Positions 8,179-16,082 of a stretch of 64,000 nucleotides of DNA are shown here, piece by piece. The DNA comes from Pseudomonadota bacterium (GTDB lineage Bacteria; Bdellovibrionota; UBA1018): the NCBI GenBank assembly GCA_027485695.1, contig JAIXQO010000001.1, forward strand, positions 186,001 to 250,000, in the 5' to 3' direction. The position numbers and the translations under genes are program-made. The notes under the pieces were generated by a model that saw only the letters and a list, made by a program, of their open reading frames with translations, was not told where the DNA came from and did not search any database. The stretch's first letter is position 1. Every line of letters starts with the position of its first letter.

Positions 8179-9069
8179 ATGGGCGACGAAGAAATGCTCA
8201 TCGAGCTTGAGAACGCGTCCAACTGGGATGTGGCCACTCGCTATCACGAGTTCAAGACCAAGCCGTTTTTGAAAAAAGATGAGCGCCTCCGGGATCACCT
8301 GAGAAATATCTCACGCGATGCGATCTTGGATCGCGCCAAGGCGATCCTGGGTCAGGTGGTTCGTCCACTCAAGCGCGACGTCGCACCACTCGATCAACTG
8401 CCGGTCGATGCGCTCGGTGCGGAATTGGATCTAGAAGCAACGCTTGAGGACGCGCCTTGGATCGGCGTGAAATCCGTTCCCTTTCAGGTGCATGATCTAT
8501 TGATGGAGTTCCAACGACCGAGACAAAACGCGATTATTCTTTGCGTGGATACCAGTCTCTCGATGACGGGCGACAAGCTCGCACTCACTGCAGTCGCGCT
8601 TGCAGTCGTATTGCTGCAATTTCCCGAGGACCCGATTGGGATCATCGCGTTTGAGAACCAGGCACGCGTACTCAAGCACCCCACCGAACAAATCGGGATC
8701 GACGAACTCCTGGTGCGATTCCTCGACGTTCCGGCTCAGGGCTACACGCACTTGGAAGCAGGGATGAAATCCGCTCTCCGACTGGTGGATGAGGTTCCGC
8801 GTGCACAACTCGATCGCCCTCCATCGACCGTGCTTCTGACGGATGGAAAATACACGGCGGGTCGTGATCCGGGATATCTCGGAGGACGGTTTCCGCATCT
8901 TTTGGTCCTGAAAATGGGAAATGAGCGCGCGAGTCGAAGTCTTTGCCGTGAACTCGCCCATAAGGGCGGCGGCCAGCTTCGGGAGATCGAAAATTTGGTC
9001 GATTTACCGCAGACGATGTATTCGGTCGTGAAGTCATTGCTTCGCGGCCGGGACCTCACTGGGACCTAA
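8179..9069 (+). CDS. VWA-domain protein, likely read by frameshift from moxR
   Basis: Partner-type protein of the MoxR ATPase. The von Willebrand A domain has the metal-site motif DTSLS at residues 124-128 counted from 8179, a Thr in GYTHLEAG and an Asp in LLTDGKYT. The ATG at 8179 has no ribosome site. The frame is open back to 8029 with protein-like sequence (SDLSEATFLSPESIGAALG) but no ATG, GTG, TTG or CTG. Thus the real product is probably about 37 residues longer at the N-terminus, or is fused to MoxR through a -1 shift at 8062-8068. About 330 residues would be usual for such VWA proteins. Last gene of the lysine operon. Confidence 0.82.
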   Translation: MGDEEMLIELENASNWDVATRYHEFKTKPFLKKDERLRDHLRNISRDAILDRAKAILGQVVRPLKRDVAPLDQLPVDALGAELDLEATLEDAPWIGVKSVPFQVHDLLMEFQRPRQNAIILCVDTSLSMTGDKLALTAVALAVVLLQFPEDPIGIIAFENQARVLKHPTEQIGIDELLVRFLDVPAQGYTHLEAGMKSALRLVDEVPRAQLDRPPSTVLLTDGKYTAGRDPGYLGGRFPHLLVLKMGNERASRSLCRELAHKGGGQLREIENLVDLPQTMYSVVKSLLRGRDLTGT

Positions 9070-9177
9070 AATGGAGCCCGAGGGGGTTTACCTGCCGGAT
9101 ACCTGCCCGAATCTCACTTGCTGCCTTATTTGGGCCGGGCTAGTCTGAGAATCAACTTTTCAAAAAGCGAGGAACCG

Positions 9178-9381
9178 ATGAAACAAGATTTCCCTCTCAA
9201 AGGCCCAACCGAGAAAGTCACCGTCGAACTGGAAGCAAACGTCGTTCAGATCATCAAAGCGATGGAACAAGAGACGAAAAATAGCTTCTCGGAAATGACC
9301 AATACGGCGATCAAGCGATTCATTTCATCACACAAAGACTTCTTGCCGGTCGGTTACAAGAAGCCGCGCCACAACGTCTAA
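9178..9381 (+). CDS. Small ribbon-helix-helix-like protein
   Basis: A 67-residue protein. One beta-strand (EKVTVELE) is followed by two helices (NVVQIIKAMEQETKN and FSEMTNTAIKRFISSH), the pattern of the Arc/CopG ribbon-helix-helix DNA-binding fold. The ATG at 9178 has GAGGAA just upstream; the open frame further upstream lacks a ribosome site. It follows the VWA gene after about 110 bases with a possible own promoter (TTGCTG at 9118, TAGTCT at 9141). A regulator role is inferred from shape only, and no toxin partner is adjacent. Confidence 0.65.
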   Translation: MKQDFPLKGPTEKVTVELEANVVQIIKAMEQETKNSFSEMTNTAIKRFISSHKDFLPVGYKKPRHNV

Positions 9382-9396
9382 GATTCCTTCGCTCGA

Positions 9397-9948
9397 TTAG
9401 TGAGCAAAAGTGTCGATTCCTGCTTCATCTGCGGATGGAGTGGGAATCTCGACGATTTTCCATTCCCAGTTCGTCTGAAGGCTCGAGATGATCGAAGTAT
9501 CTTCGGCATCCTCAGCTTGAGGAACGATTTCTAAGTCCGCAATTCGCGGCGAATTCCCTTTGAAAATGAGCCGAAGTTGATTCTCGTGGGTTGTCGTTTC
9601 AACGGACGATGAGCGTCGCGCTTTGGCGATCACCCAGAGTTCATAGGTTTTGGTAGAGTCGAGAGACTCGGCGAGTTCCAGGCTTACGGCGCGGTTCTTG
9701 AGAATCAGGGCGTTTTTGTCGTCTTCATTCAGAGTGCGGATATCTGTATGAGCCGTTTTTTGGGAGTAATCCGTCTGCACGATGAGTTTGGCGTTCATCG
9801 AGATCATCGTGAGGTCAGCCGATTTGACATCGGTGACGGTCTGTACCGTTCTCGGTGCTTTGTTGATGCTGTCTGCGACCTTGCCGCAGGCTGAAAGCAA
9901 CACTACGAGTGTAAGGATCCCTACCTGATAAACCGTCTGGAATTTCAT
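9397..9948 (-). CDS. Putative lipoprotein of unknown function
   Basis: About 183 residues. The signal peptide MKFQTVYQVGILTLVVLLSAC ends in the lipobox LSAC, so a diacylated, membrane-anchored protein is expected. The mature part has beta-strand-rich stretches and no motif I recognise. The frame also has ATGs at 9963 and 9975, but MKFQ at 9948 gives a normal signal peptide; the ribosome site is weak for all three. It converges on the small gene at 9178-9381 with only 15 bases between stops. Confidence 0.6.
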   Translation of the reverse strand: MKFQTVYQVGILTLVVLLSACGKVADSINKAPRTVQTVTDVKSADLTMISMNAKLIVQTDYSQKTAHTDIRTLNEDDKNALILKNRAVSLELAESLDSTKTYELWVIAKARRSSSVETTTHENQLRLIFKGNSPRIADLEIVPQAEDAEDTSIISSLQTNWEWKIVEIPTPSADEAGIDTFAH

Positions 9949-10147
9949 TTTCGAGTCCGACATGCGACGCGTCATATCGAATTAGACAATACGCGTCAAC
10001 TACCGAATTCCACGGTGCGGAGGTGGGGAAAAAACTGAGTATTTTCAGAGTGTTTTAAGACAACTCGCCAAATAAATCAGGTCTTTCAACTAAGAATGGC
10101 TACGAGCGTCTTTTTTCTATAAAAGCGCCGCAAAGGAACCCTTTATT

Positions 10148-10525
10148 ATGAAAAATTTCATCACGCTCGCCGCTCTTCTACTCACCACGACTTCTGCATT
10201 CGCTTCGGATAAAACCTCATGTGTAGCGGGAGCCAAGGATTGGTTCTACGCAAATACTCGCGACAATGACGATCAAGCACTCAACCACGCTGTGATCCTT
10301 TGCAGCGGTGGAGGAAAAGTCGCATGCATCTCGTCGACCAAAGATTGGTTTTACGCGAACACTCCCGACAACGACGATCAAGCGCTCAATCACGCCGTGA
10401 CTCTTTGTAGTGGTGGAGGAAAAGTGTCCTGCGTCCCATCGACCAAGGAATGGTTCTACGCAAACACGCGCGACAATGATGCTCAAGCGCTTGAGCACGC
10501 CGTCACGTTGTGCGCGACTCCTTAG
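10148..10525 (+). CDS. Exported protein of three 35-residue Cys repeats
   Basis: A 125-residue protein with a signal peptide ending near SAFAS and then three tandem copies of a 35-residue unit. Each unit has the form xxCxxxxKDWFYANTRDND-DQALNHAVxLC followed by SGGGK, with two Cys per unit, so an intramolecular disulfide per repeat is likely (inference). The core WFYANTxDNDxQALxHAVxLC is almost unchanged between copies. The start at 10148 has AAAGGAACC about 10 bases upstream. Not recognised as a named family. Periplasmic or secreted location is expected. Confidence 0.75.
   Translation: MKNFITLAALLLTTTSAFASDKTSCVAGAKDWFYANTRDNDDQALNHAVILCSGGGKVACISSTKDWFYANTPDNDDQALNHAVTLCSGGGKVSCVPSTKEWFYANTRDNDAQALEHAVTLCATP
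10214..10522 (+). repeat. Three tandem 105-bp coding repeats
   Basis: Copies at 10214-10318, 10319-10423 and 10424-10522 (the last shorter). They encode the 35-residue Cys units and are strongly alike at the DNA level, with most changes in third positions, pointing to duplication with purifying selection. Confidence 0.8.
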
Positions 10526-10546
10526 TCATTCACTAAGAATGAAGGT

Positions 10547-12511
10547 TTAGATCGACTGATCCAGGACCTCGGCAATGTCCATGACTTTGACCGAGTCCTG
10601 TTTGTCGTGTGCCTTCACACCATCTGTCATCATCGTCATACAGAATGGGCAGCTTGCGGCGATGACCTTGGCTCCGGTGGCGAGTGCTTGTTCCGTACGA
10701 ACCACGTTCACGCGACGACCGATGGTTTCTTCCATCCACATGCGACCACCACCAGCACCACAGCACATGCTCTGGTCGTGGTTGCTCTTCATCTCGGTGA
10801 GTTTCAAGCCTGGTACGTTCTCAAGTACCTGGCGAGGTTCGTCGTAGATCCCATTCCAGCGGCCCATGTAGCAGCTGTCGTGGAAGGTGACTTCCTCAGC
10901 GACTTTCTTCGTGGATTTGAGTTTGCCTTCTTTGATCAAGCGAGCGAGGAAATCCGAGTGGTGGAATACTTCGTAGTTTCCGCCGAAATCTTTGTACTCG
11001 TTCTTGAGCGTATTGAAGCAGTGCGGGCACGCGGTCACGATGCGTTTGACGGAATAACGGTTCATCGTCTCGACGTTCGCCTGCGCAAGCGTCTGGAAAA
11101 GGTACTCATTTCCGATTCGGCGAGCGGCATCGCCCGTGCACTGTTCTTCGGTGCCTAAGATTGAGAATTTGATTTCTGCTTTTTTGAGTAGGTTCACGAA
11201 TGAGCGCAGGACTTTCTTGTTACGATCATCGAACGAACCCGCACAACCGACCCATAGGAGTACATCCATCTCCGGTTGCTCAGCGACCGTTGGAACAGAG
11301 AGACCTTCGGCCCAGTTTGCGCGGTCAGCGGCTGAGAACGCCCAGGGCGATGCGTTCGTTTCCATGTTCTTGAACACGGCTTGAACTTCGGCTGGAAACG
11401 AACTCTCCATCATGACGAGGTTACGGCGAGATTCGTAGATCTTGTCCGTTTGGTTGATGAAAACTGGGCACGCGATTTCGCAAGCACGGCAAGTCGTACA
11501 AGCCCAGATGACGTCGTTCGTGACTTTTTCGTCGATGAGAGGGCTGACTTCGTCGTACTTGTGGGCAAGTGCCGCGTCTTTATTGCGGTAGAGGTTGTCT
11601 TTGAGATCGACAATCAGGCGCTTGGGACTGAGTGGTTTCTCGGTATTCCACGCCGGACAGAGGTCTTGGCAACGACCGCACTCAGTACAGGAATAGAGAT
11701 CCAGCGTGTCTTTCCAGCTGAGATCCGTCACCTTGGCGGCGCCGTACTGAGTGAGTGACTCGTTGGTGAAATCGATGGTCTTCATCGGTTTAGCGCGGTC
11801 GAGGGTTTTGAAGAACGTGTTCGGTCCGGCTGCAACGATGTGCAAGTGCTTGGAGTTCGGAATGTACATCGAGAATCCGAGCACGAGGAGCATGTGGACC
11901 CACTTGAACGTCGTAAAGAGCGTATGAGCGGTATCCGAGCTCACATCTCCAACGAGTCCAACCAAGTGACTCGTGATGAAAAACGAACCCGCATAATCCG
12001 GTTGCGCTGCAACCAGATGAAACAAATTCATGACGATGATCGAGATCATGAGCGATCCCGTGAACGCGAGGACGAAGTTCGCGTCTTTGGACTTACCGAC
12101 TCCCGGTGGTTTCAGTACGAGTCTGCGGTAGAATGCGTAGCCGACAGCTAGCAGGATTGCCCACGTGAAAAATTCTTGGAGTGCGACGAGTCCAGTGAAC
12201 ACAGGTCCCAAGAACTCGAACGTGATTCCATTATAGAGCGTGGAGAGGAACTGTTCGATCGTTCCGATCGTGATGATCATGAAGCCCCAGAAGATCGTCG
12301 CGTGCGCGATGCCGATCGGCTGTTTCTGCATGACGGCCTTCTGGCCAAGGACGTTTGAGAGCGTTTGTTTGATTCGCTCTGGGAGACGATCCAGTTTTGG
12401 ACCCGTGCCTTGTTGAGCCTTGAGGAGTTTCCAGAGGGTCAGGAATTTCTTCCCGCTGTATCCGAATGCGATTCCCGCAACGATCAAGAATAGAAAGGTT
12501 TGCCACGTCAT
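10547..12511 (-). CDS. EtfD-type membrane Fe-S oxidoreductase
   Basis: A 654-residue protein. The N-terminal 230 residues hold several membrane helices like the gamma subunit of nitrate reductase. Next come two 4Fe-4S motifs (CTECGRCQDLCP near 275 and CTTCRACEIACP near 340) and two CCG domains (CxxCC-type, seen in LLWVGCAGS and SMCCGAGGG). Relatives (EtfD, HdrD/GlpC-like) pass electrons from EtfAB to the quinone pool. Downstream of etfB and etfA on the same strand, which fits, though a strong terminator lies between. The start has GAGGGAA at good spacing. The heme-b residues were not checked one by one. Confidence 0.88.
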   Translation of the reverse strand: MTWQTFLFLIVAGIAFGYSGKKFLTLWKLLKAQQGTGPKLDRLPERIKQTLSNVLGQKAVMQKQPIGIAHATIFWGFMIITIGTIEQFLSTLYNGITFEFLGPVFTGLVALQEFFTWAILLAVGYAFYRRLVLKPPGVGKSKDANFVLAFTGSLMISIIVMNLFHLVAAQPDYAGSFFITSHLVGLVGDVSSDTAHTLFTTFKWVHMLLVLGFSMYIPNSKHLHIVAAGPNTFFKTLDRAKPMKTIDFTNESLTQYGAAKVTDLSWKDTLDLYSCTECGRCQDLCPAWNTEKPLSPKRLIVDLKDNLYRNKDAALAHKYDEVSPLIDEKVTNDVIWACTTCRACEIACPVFINQTDKIYESRRNLVMMESSFPAEVQAVFKNMETNASPWAFSAADRANWAEGLSVPTVAEQPEMDVLLWVGCAGSFDDRNKKVLRSFVNLLKKAEIKFSILGTEEQCTGDAARRIGNEYLFQTLAQANVETMNRYSVKRIVTACPHCFNTLKNEYKDFGGNYEVFHHSDFLARLIKEGKLKSTKKVAEEVTFHDSCYMGRWNGIYDEPRQVLENVPGLKLTEMKSNHDQSMCCGAGGGRMWMEETIGRRVNVVRTEQALATGAKVIAASCPFCMTMMTDGVKAHDKQDSVKVMDIAEVLDQSI

Positions 12512-12545
12512 GGAAGTTCCCTCGAGTTAAGCTCTTAAATACAAA

Positions 12546-12583
12546 AAGGCCTGAGTCCTCCTAGTGTACAGGACTCAGGCCTT
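12546..12583 (-). terminator. Strong terminator between etfA and etfD
   Basis: A 14-bp perfect stem (12546-12559 with 12570-12583) and 10-nt loop. On the minus strand it is followed by a run of T reading TTTTTGTATTT. It lies 28 bases after the etfA stop and 34 bases before the etfD start, so etfD would need read-through or its own promoter in a very short space. Confidence 0.85.
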
Positions 12584-12610
12584 CAGAAAAAAGAGATCAG
12601 TGAGTTTGGA

Positions 12611-13579
12611 TCAGTGATCTTTGAGTTTTTTCAGCTCTTCTTTGAGGAGCGGGACTACCTGGAACAAATCTCCGACCACTCCATAGTCCGCGACTTGGAA
12701 AATCGGAGCCTCAGAGTCGGTGTTGATCGCTACGATCGTTTTCGAAGTGCGCATACCCGCCAAATGCTGGATTGCGCCCGAAATACCGCATGCGATGTAG
12801 AGGGTCGGCGAGACGACCTTACCGGTTTGACCGACTTGATCGCGGTGAGGGCGGTAACCGGCATCGACAGCGGCGCGGGATGCTCCCACGGCTCCGCCGA
12901 CGACGTCTGCGAGTTCTTCGATGATCTTGAAGTTCTCAGCGTTCTTGAGTGAACGACCGCCGGAAACGACGATTGCGGCCTCAGTCACGTCAGGACGAGC
13001 GCTCTGACCTTGAACCACTTCGGTCACTTTGGTCTTCAGACCCGAAAACGTTGCCGCGACTTTTTGAGTCGTAGCCGACTTGGAGGTATCCGGTTTCGTC
13101 ATGCCGAGCGCGTTTGCGCGAATGGTCGCCAAGCGTGGGCCTGCGCCCAAGAACTCGACCTCGGCCGTTGCCTTGCCGGAGTAGACCGGACGGCGAACAA
13201 CGATGTTCGAGCCTTGAAACTGAAGCGACACGCAGTCACTCGCCATTCCTACGTTCAATCGCGAAGCCAAACGAGGCATGAAGTCACGGCCCGTCGGGGT
13301 ATGCGATGCAAGCACGATTTCCGCGCCAACCGATGGAACAAGCGAGGCGAGGACCGAAACATACGCTTCGGCCGAGTAGAGTTTCAGTTCAGCGGCGTCT
13401 GCGACGTGAACCGTGTTTGCCCCGTAAGAAGCGAGTTCAGTAACGAGTCCCTCGACACCTTGGCCGAGGAGAGCGACGTGGGTTTCATTCCCAGAGGCGG
13501 CCGATGCGCCGACGAGTTCGAACGTGGAGCGCTTGAGTTTACCGTCTCTTTGTTCTGCAACAATCAGTACTTTTGCCAT
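12611..13579 (-). CDS. etfA: Electron transfer flavoprotein alpha subunit
   Basis: A 322-residue FAD-binding subunit of ETF, which collects electrons from acyl-CoA and related dehydrogenases. The C-terminal FAD domain is clear: [46 protein letters not shown] and [20 protein letters not shown]. The start at 13579 has GGTGATC upstream. It follows etfB with two bases between the stop and the start region, indicating coupling. Confidence 0.96.
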   Translation of the reverse strand: MAKVLIVAEQRDGKLKRSTFELVGASAASGNETHVALLGQGVEGLVTELASYGANTVHVADAAELKLYSAEAYVSVLASLVPSVGAEIVLASHTPTGRDFMPRLASRLNVGMASDCVSLQFQGSNIVVRRPVYSGKATAEVEFLGAGPRLATIRANALGMTKPDTSKSATTQKVAATFSGLKTKVTEVVQGQSARPDVTEAAIVVSGGRSLKNAENFKIIEELADVVGGAVGASRAAVDAGYRPHRDQVGQTGKVVSPTLYIACGISGAIQHLAGMRTSKTIVAINTDSEAPIFQVADYGVVGDLFQVVPLLKEELKKLKDH

Positions 13580-13581
13580 GG

Positions 13582-14355
13582 TTAGATCACCTTTGCTTCT
13601 TCATGGAGGAGACGCGCCAGCTCTTTGGCTTGCGCGGCTGGATCACCGGAGATTTTCTTGCCCGCTTGTTTCGGCGGTGGGAGCTGGAAATTCTTGTAAC
13701 GGATTTTCTGGTCCGCTTCGGATGCTCCGACATCGGCAAGCTTGAGGGCTTTTACTTCTTTTTTCTTGGCCTTCATGATGTTTGGCAAAGAAGCATAACG
13801 AGGTTCGTTCAAGCCCTTTTGAGCGGCAATCAAACAAGGTGTCGACACTTCAATCATCTCGAATGCGCCGCCTTCGACTTCGCGTTTGCACTTGATCGTA
13901 CCCGCGCCGTACTCGGCCGCGAGAACTACCGTCACACAAGGAATGCCGACGGCTTCGGCGATGAGCTGGCTCGTTTGAGCGGCGCCGTCGTCGATGGCTT
14001 CTTTGCCGGTGAACACAAGGTCCACTTTGGCTTCTTTTTTCAGAGCGCCGGCGATTGCCTTGGCGGCAAGGTTATTGTCAGCGTTCTCTGGGATCTCGAT
14101 GTGAATACCGTTGTCAGCGCCCATCGCGAGCGCCGTGCGGATTGAGTCGACCACGCGGGCAGGACCAGCAGAGAGAACGGTGACCGTAGCGCCTGGCGTT
14201 TTTTCTTTCACGCGAAGTGCTTCTTCGACCGCGAACTCATCGAATGGGGACATGATCCATTTGATTCCGGCCGTATCGATCCAGCTGGAATCCGCATTCA
14301 GTTTAATCTTGGTTTCCGTATCCGGAACTTGCTTGATGCAGACGTAGATTTGCAT
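13582..14355 (-). CDS. etfB: Electron transfer flavoprotein beta subunit
   Basis: A 257-residue partner of EtfA that binds AMP in the classical ETF. It starts MQIYVCIKQVPDT and contains MSPFDEFAVEEALR and the GKEAIDDGAAQTSQLIAE segment, all typical. The ribosome site AAAGGTGA is well placed. First gene of the etfBA unit; its promoter must lie in 14356-14520, which contains no gene. Likely serves fatty-acid or amino-acid oxidation, possibly including the crotonyl-CoA branch of lysine breakdown (inference). Confidence 0.96.
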   Translation of the reverse strand: MQIYVCIKQVPDTETKIKLNADSSWIDTAGIKWIMSPFDEFAVEEALRVKEKTPGATVTVLSAGPARVVDSIRTALAMGADNGIHIEIPENADNNLAAKAIAGALKKEAKVDLVFTGKEAIDDGAAQTSQLIAEAVGIPCVTVVLAAEYGAGTIKCKREVEGGAFEMIEVSTPCLIAAQKGLNEPRYASLPNIMKAKKKEVKALKLADVGASEADQKIRYKNFQLPPPKQAGKKISGDPAAQAKELARLLHEEAKVI

Positions 14356-14520
14356 GGTTCACCTTTCTGCGAAAAATTTGCAGGATTACAATTTTCACGC
14401 GTTTACGTGCCCGGTGGTCCGAGCTAAAAAAGTTTCGTTTCAGCATAGATCGCGCGCTCAGAAATTCCAACCTGGAGTTCGGATGAGCCTTTGATTTGTC
14501 TGAGATTTTAACTGGTCAAA

Positions 14521-15198
14521 CTAGCGAAAAATCAGGTCGTGGAGGGAAAAAATACTGCCCTGCGTAGTTTTCTTGGTCCACGCTGGAAAACGCACGGCCG
14601 TATCCAGCGCTCCAGCCGCAAACAAGGCACGCGACTTCGCTTCATGTCGAAAAGAGAGGATTTCCTCGCGGGATTCTAAACGGATCTCATGAATTCCCAC
14701 GACATCGCCGACCCGAACACTCTCAATCGGCTGGTTCGGCTCCCAACTCTCGGCCAAGGTTTTAGCCGTGCCGCTCGGGGCGTCGAGTTTCCGCGTGTGG
14801 TGAACCTCGGTGATCGAGCACTTAAAATCCAGTGAACCGAGTTTCGCCTGCATGTCCTTGAGGGCTTGCGCGAGCGCTTGGACAGCCCAGCTGAAATTAG
14901 TCGCGCGGAGGATCCATTCGTTCTGGGCGAGTTTCTCGAGGCGTTTGTTCTGATCAGCCGTCCATCCAGTGGAGCCGATGATCCAATAAAGCATGCGTCC
15001 CTGATGGTTTTCGATTTGGCTCAGGCAGTAATCCGGGAGCGAAAAATCAATCACCACAGCACCAAACGGGTAGGTCACCTCTTGCGCTCGATTCGGCTCA
15101 CCGACGAGTTCCAGATCATAGGGACGTTCCGCGAGGAGACGTTTGACCTCTCCTCCCATTCGTCCAGTGGCGCCTAAAAGGACCAAAGGACGCTTCAT
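14521..15198 (-). CDS. dapB: 4-hydroxy-tetrahydrodipicolinate reductase
   Basis: NAD(P)H-dependent reductase of the diaminopimelate/lysine pathway. The dinucleotide motif is LLGATGRMG (residues 7-15), and the family catalytic signature EVHHTRKLDAPSGTAK is intact. At 225 residues it is shorter than the 240-270 common in bacteria, with a compact segment between the two. The start overlaps the dapA stop by 4 bases. Last gene of the lptM-like-lysA-dapA-dapB operon, so product supply for peptidoglycan and lysine is coordinated. Confidence 0.95.
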   Translation of the reverse strand: MKRPLVLLGATGRMGGEVKRLLAERPYDLELVGEPNRAQEVTYPFGAVVIDFSLPDYCLSQIENHQGRMLYWIIGSTGWTADQNKRLEKLAQNEWILRATNFSWAVQALAQALKDMQAKLGSLDFKCSITEVHHTRKLDAPSGTAKTLAESWEPNQPIESVRVGDVVGIHEIRLESREEILSFRHEAKSRALFAAGALDTAVRFPAWTKKTTQGSIFSLHDLIFR

Positions 15199-16082
15199 GG
15201 AAATCTCGTCTCGGTGAGGAGTCGATCCAAAACGTTCACGTTCTCGGGGCTGAGCTCAGCAAGCGGGAGTCGCACATTCGGTGAAAAACCCAAACGTTTC
15301 GAGAGCGCGTATTTCACCGGTACTGGATTCGACTCCACGAAGAGGCGCTTGAATGCAGGCAAGTACTCGTCTTGAATCTTGCGGGCGCTCGCCAGATCAC
15401 CCCGCTCAACACACTCTTGCATCTGCCTCATCGGAATAGCCCAAAGGTGACTCGCTACCGAGATTGTTCCCACTCCGCCTGCGCAGAGGAACGGGAAAAA
15501 CGTCGCATCGTCGCCGGACAGAAGATCAAGACCGCGATTTGCACGAGCGAGTTCGGAATGAATCTCGCTCGCAAGCGTCAGATCACCGGATGCTTCTTTG
15601 AGAGAACGAATCCGCGGGTGAGCCGCCAGTTCGGTGATGAGTTTTGTCGAGAGATTCAGTCCCGTGCGTCCAGGTACGTTGTAAAGAATCACCTCTCCCG
15701 CTGTCGCATCCGCAACGGCGGTGAAATGTTTCAGGAGGCCAGATTCTTGGGGCTTGTTGTAATAAGGAGTGACGATCAAGAACTGGTCGTAACCGAGATC
15801 GAAACATTCCCGGGTGCGACGGATGGTGTCTCGCGTGTCGTTCGTGCCTGTACCTGCGATGAGTTTCAAGCTCGTTCCTTGAACGCGTTTTTTCATCCAC
15901 GTAAAAAGCTCTTTTTTCTCCGCGTCCGAAAGCGTCGCTGATTCCGCGGTCGTTCCGCAAACGACGATGCCATCGACTTTTTGCCGAATCTGATCATCCA
16001 CGATTCGATCCAGCGCCGAGTAATCAATCGAATCGCCGTTGTCTTTGAATGGCGTAATCAGGGCTGTGAAAATACCTCTCAT
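15195..16082 (-). CDS. dapA: 4-hydroxy-tetrahydrodipicolinate synthase
   Basis: Condenses pyruvate with aspartate semialdehyde, the first dedicated step to diaminopimelate and lysine. A 295-residue TIM barrel. The Schiff-base lysine is Lys162 in SLKEASGD; the catalytic Tyr is Tyr134 in LYNVPGRTG; GTTAES near residue 43 is the usual substrate loop. It overlaps lysA by 4 bases upstream and dapB by 4 bases downstream. Confidence 0.96.
   Translation of the reverse strand: MRGIFTALITPFKDNGDSIDYSALDRIVDDQIRQKVDGIVVCGTTAESATLSDAEKKELFTWMKKRVQGTSLKLIAGTGTNDTRDTIRRTRECFDLGYDQFLIVTPYYNKPQESGLLKHFTAVADATAGEVILYNVPGRTGLNLSTKLITELAAHPRIRSLKEASGDLTLASEIHSELARANRGLDLLSGDDATFFPFLCAGGVGTISVASHLWAIPMRQMQECVERGDLASARKIQDEYLPAFKRLFVESNPVPVKYALSKRLGFSPNVRLPLAELSPENVNVLDRLLTETRFP

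Noticed and set aside
10214-10522. Regular 105-bp repeats considered as a CRISPR array
   Set aside because: The repeats are contiguous, without spacers, and are coding in one frame with a signal peptide.
10526-10546. 6-bp stem (CTTAGT/ACTAAG) at the repeat-protein stop as a terminator
   Set aside because: Stem is short and AT-rich with no T-run; not convincing.
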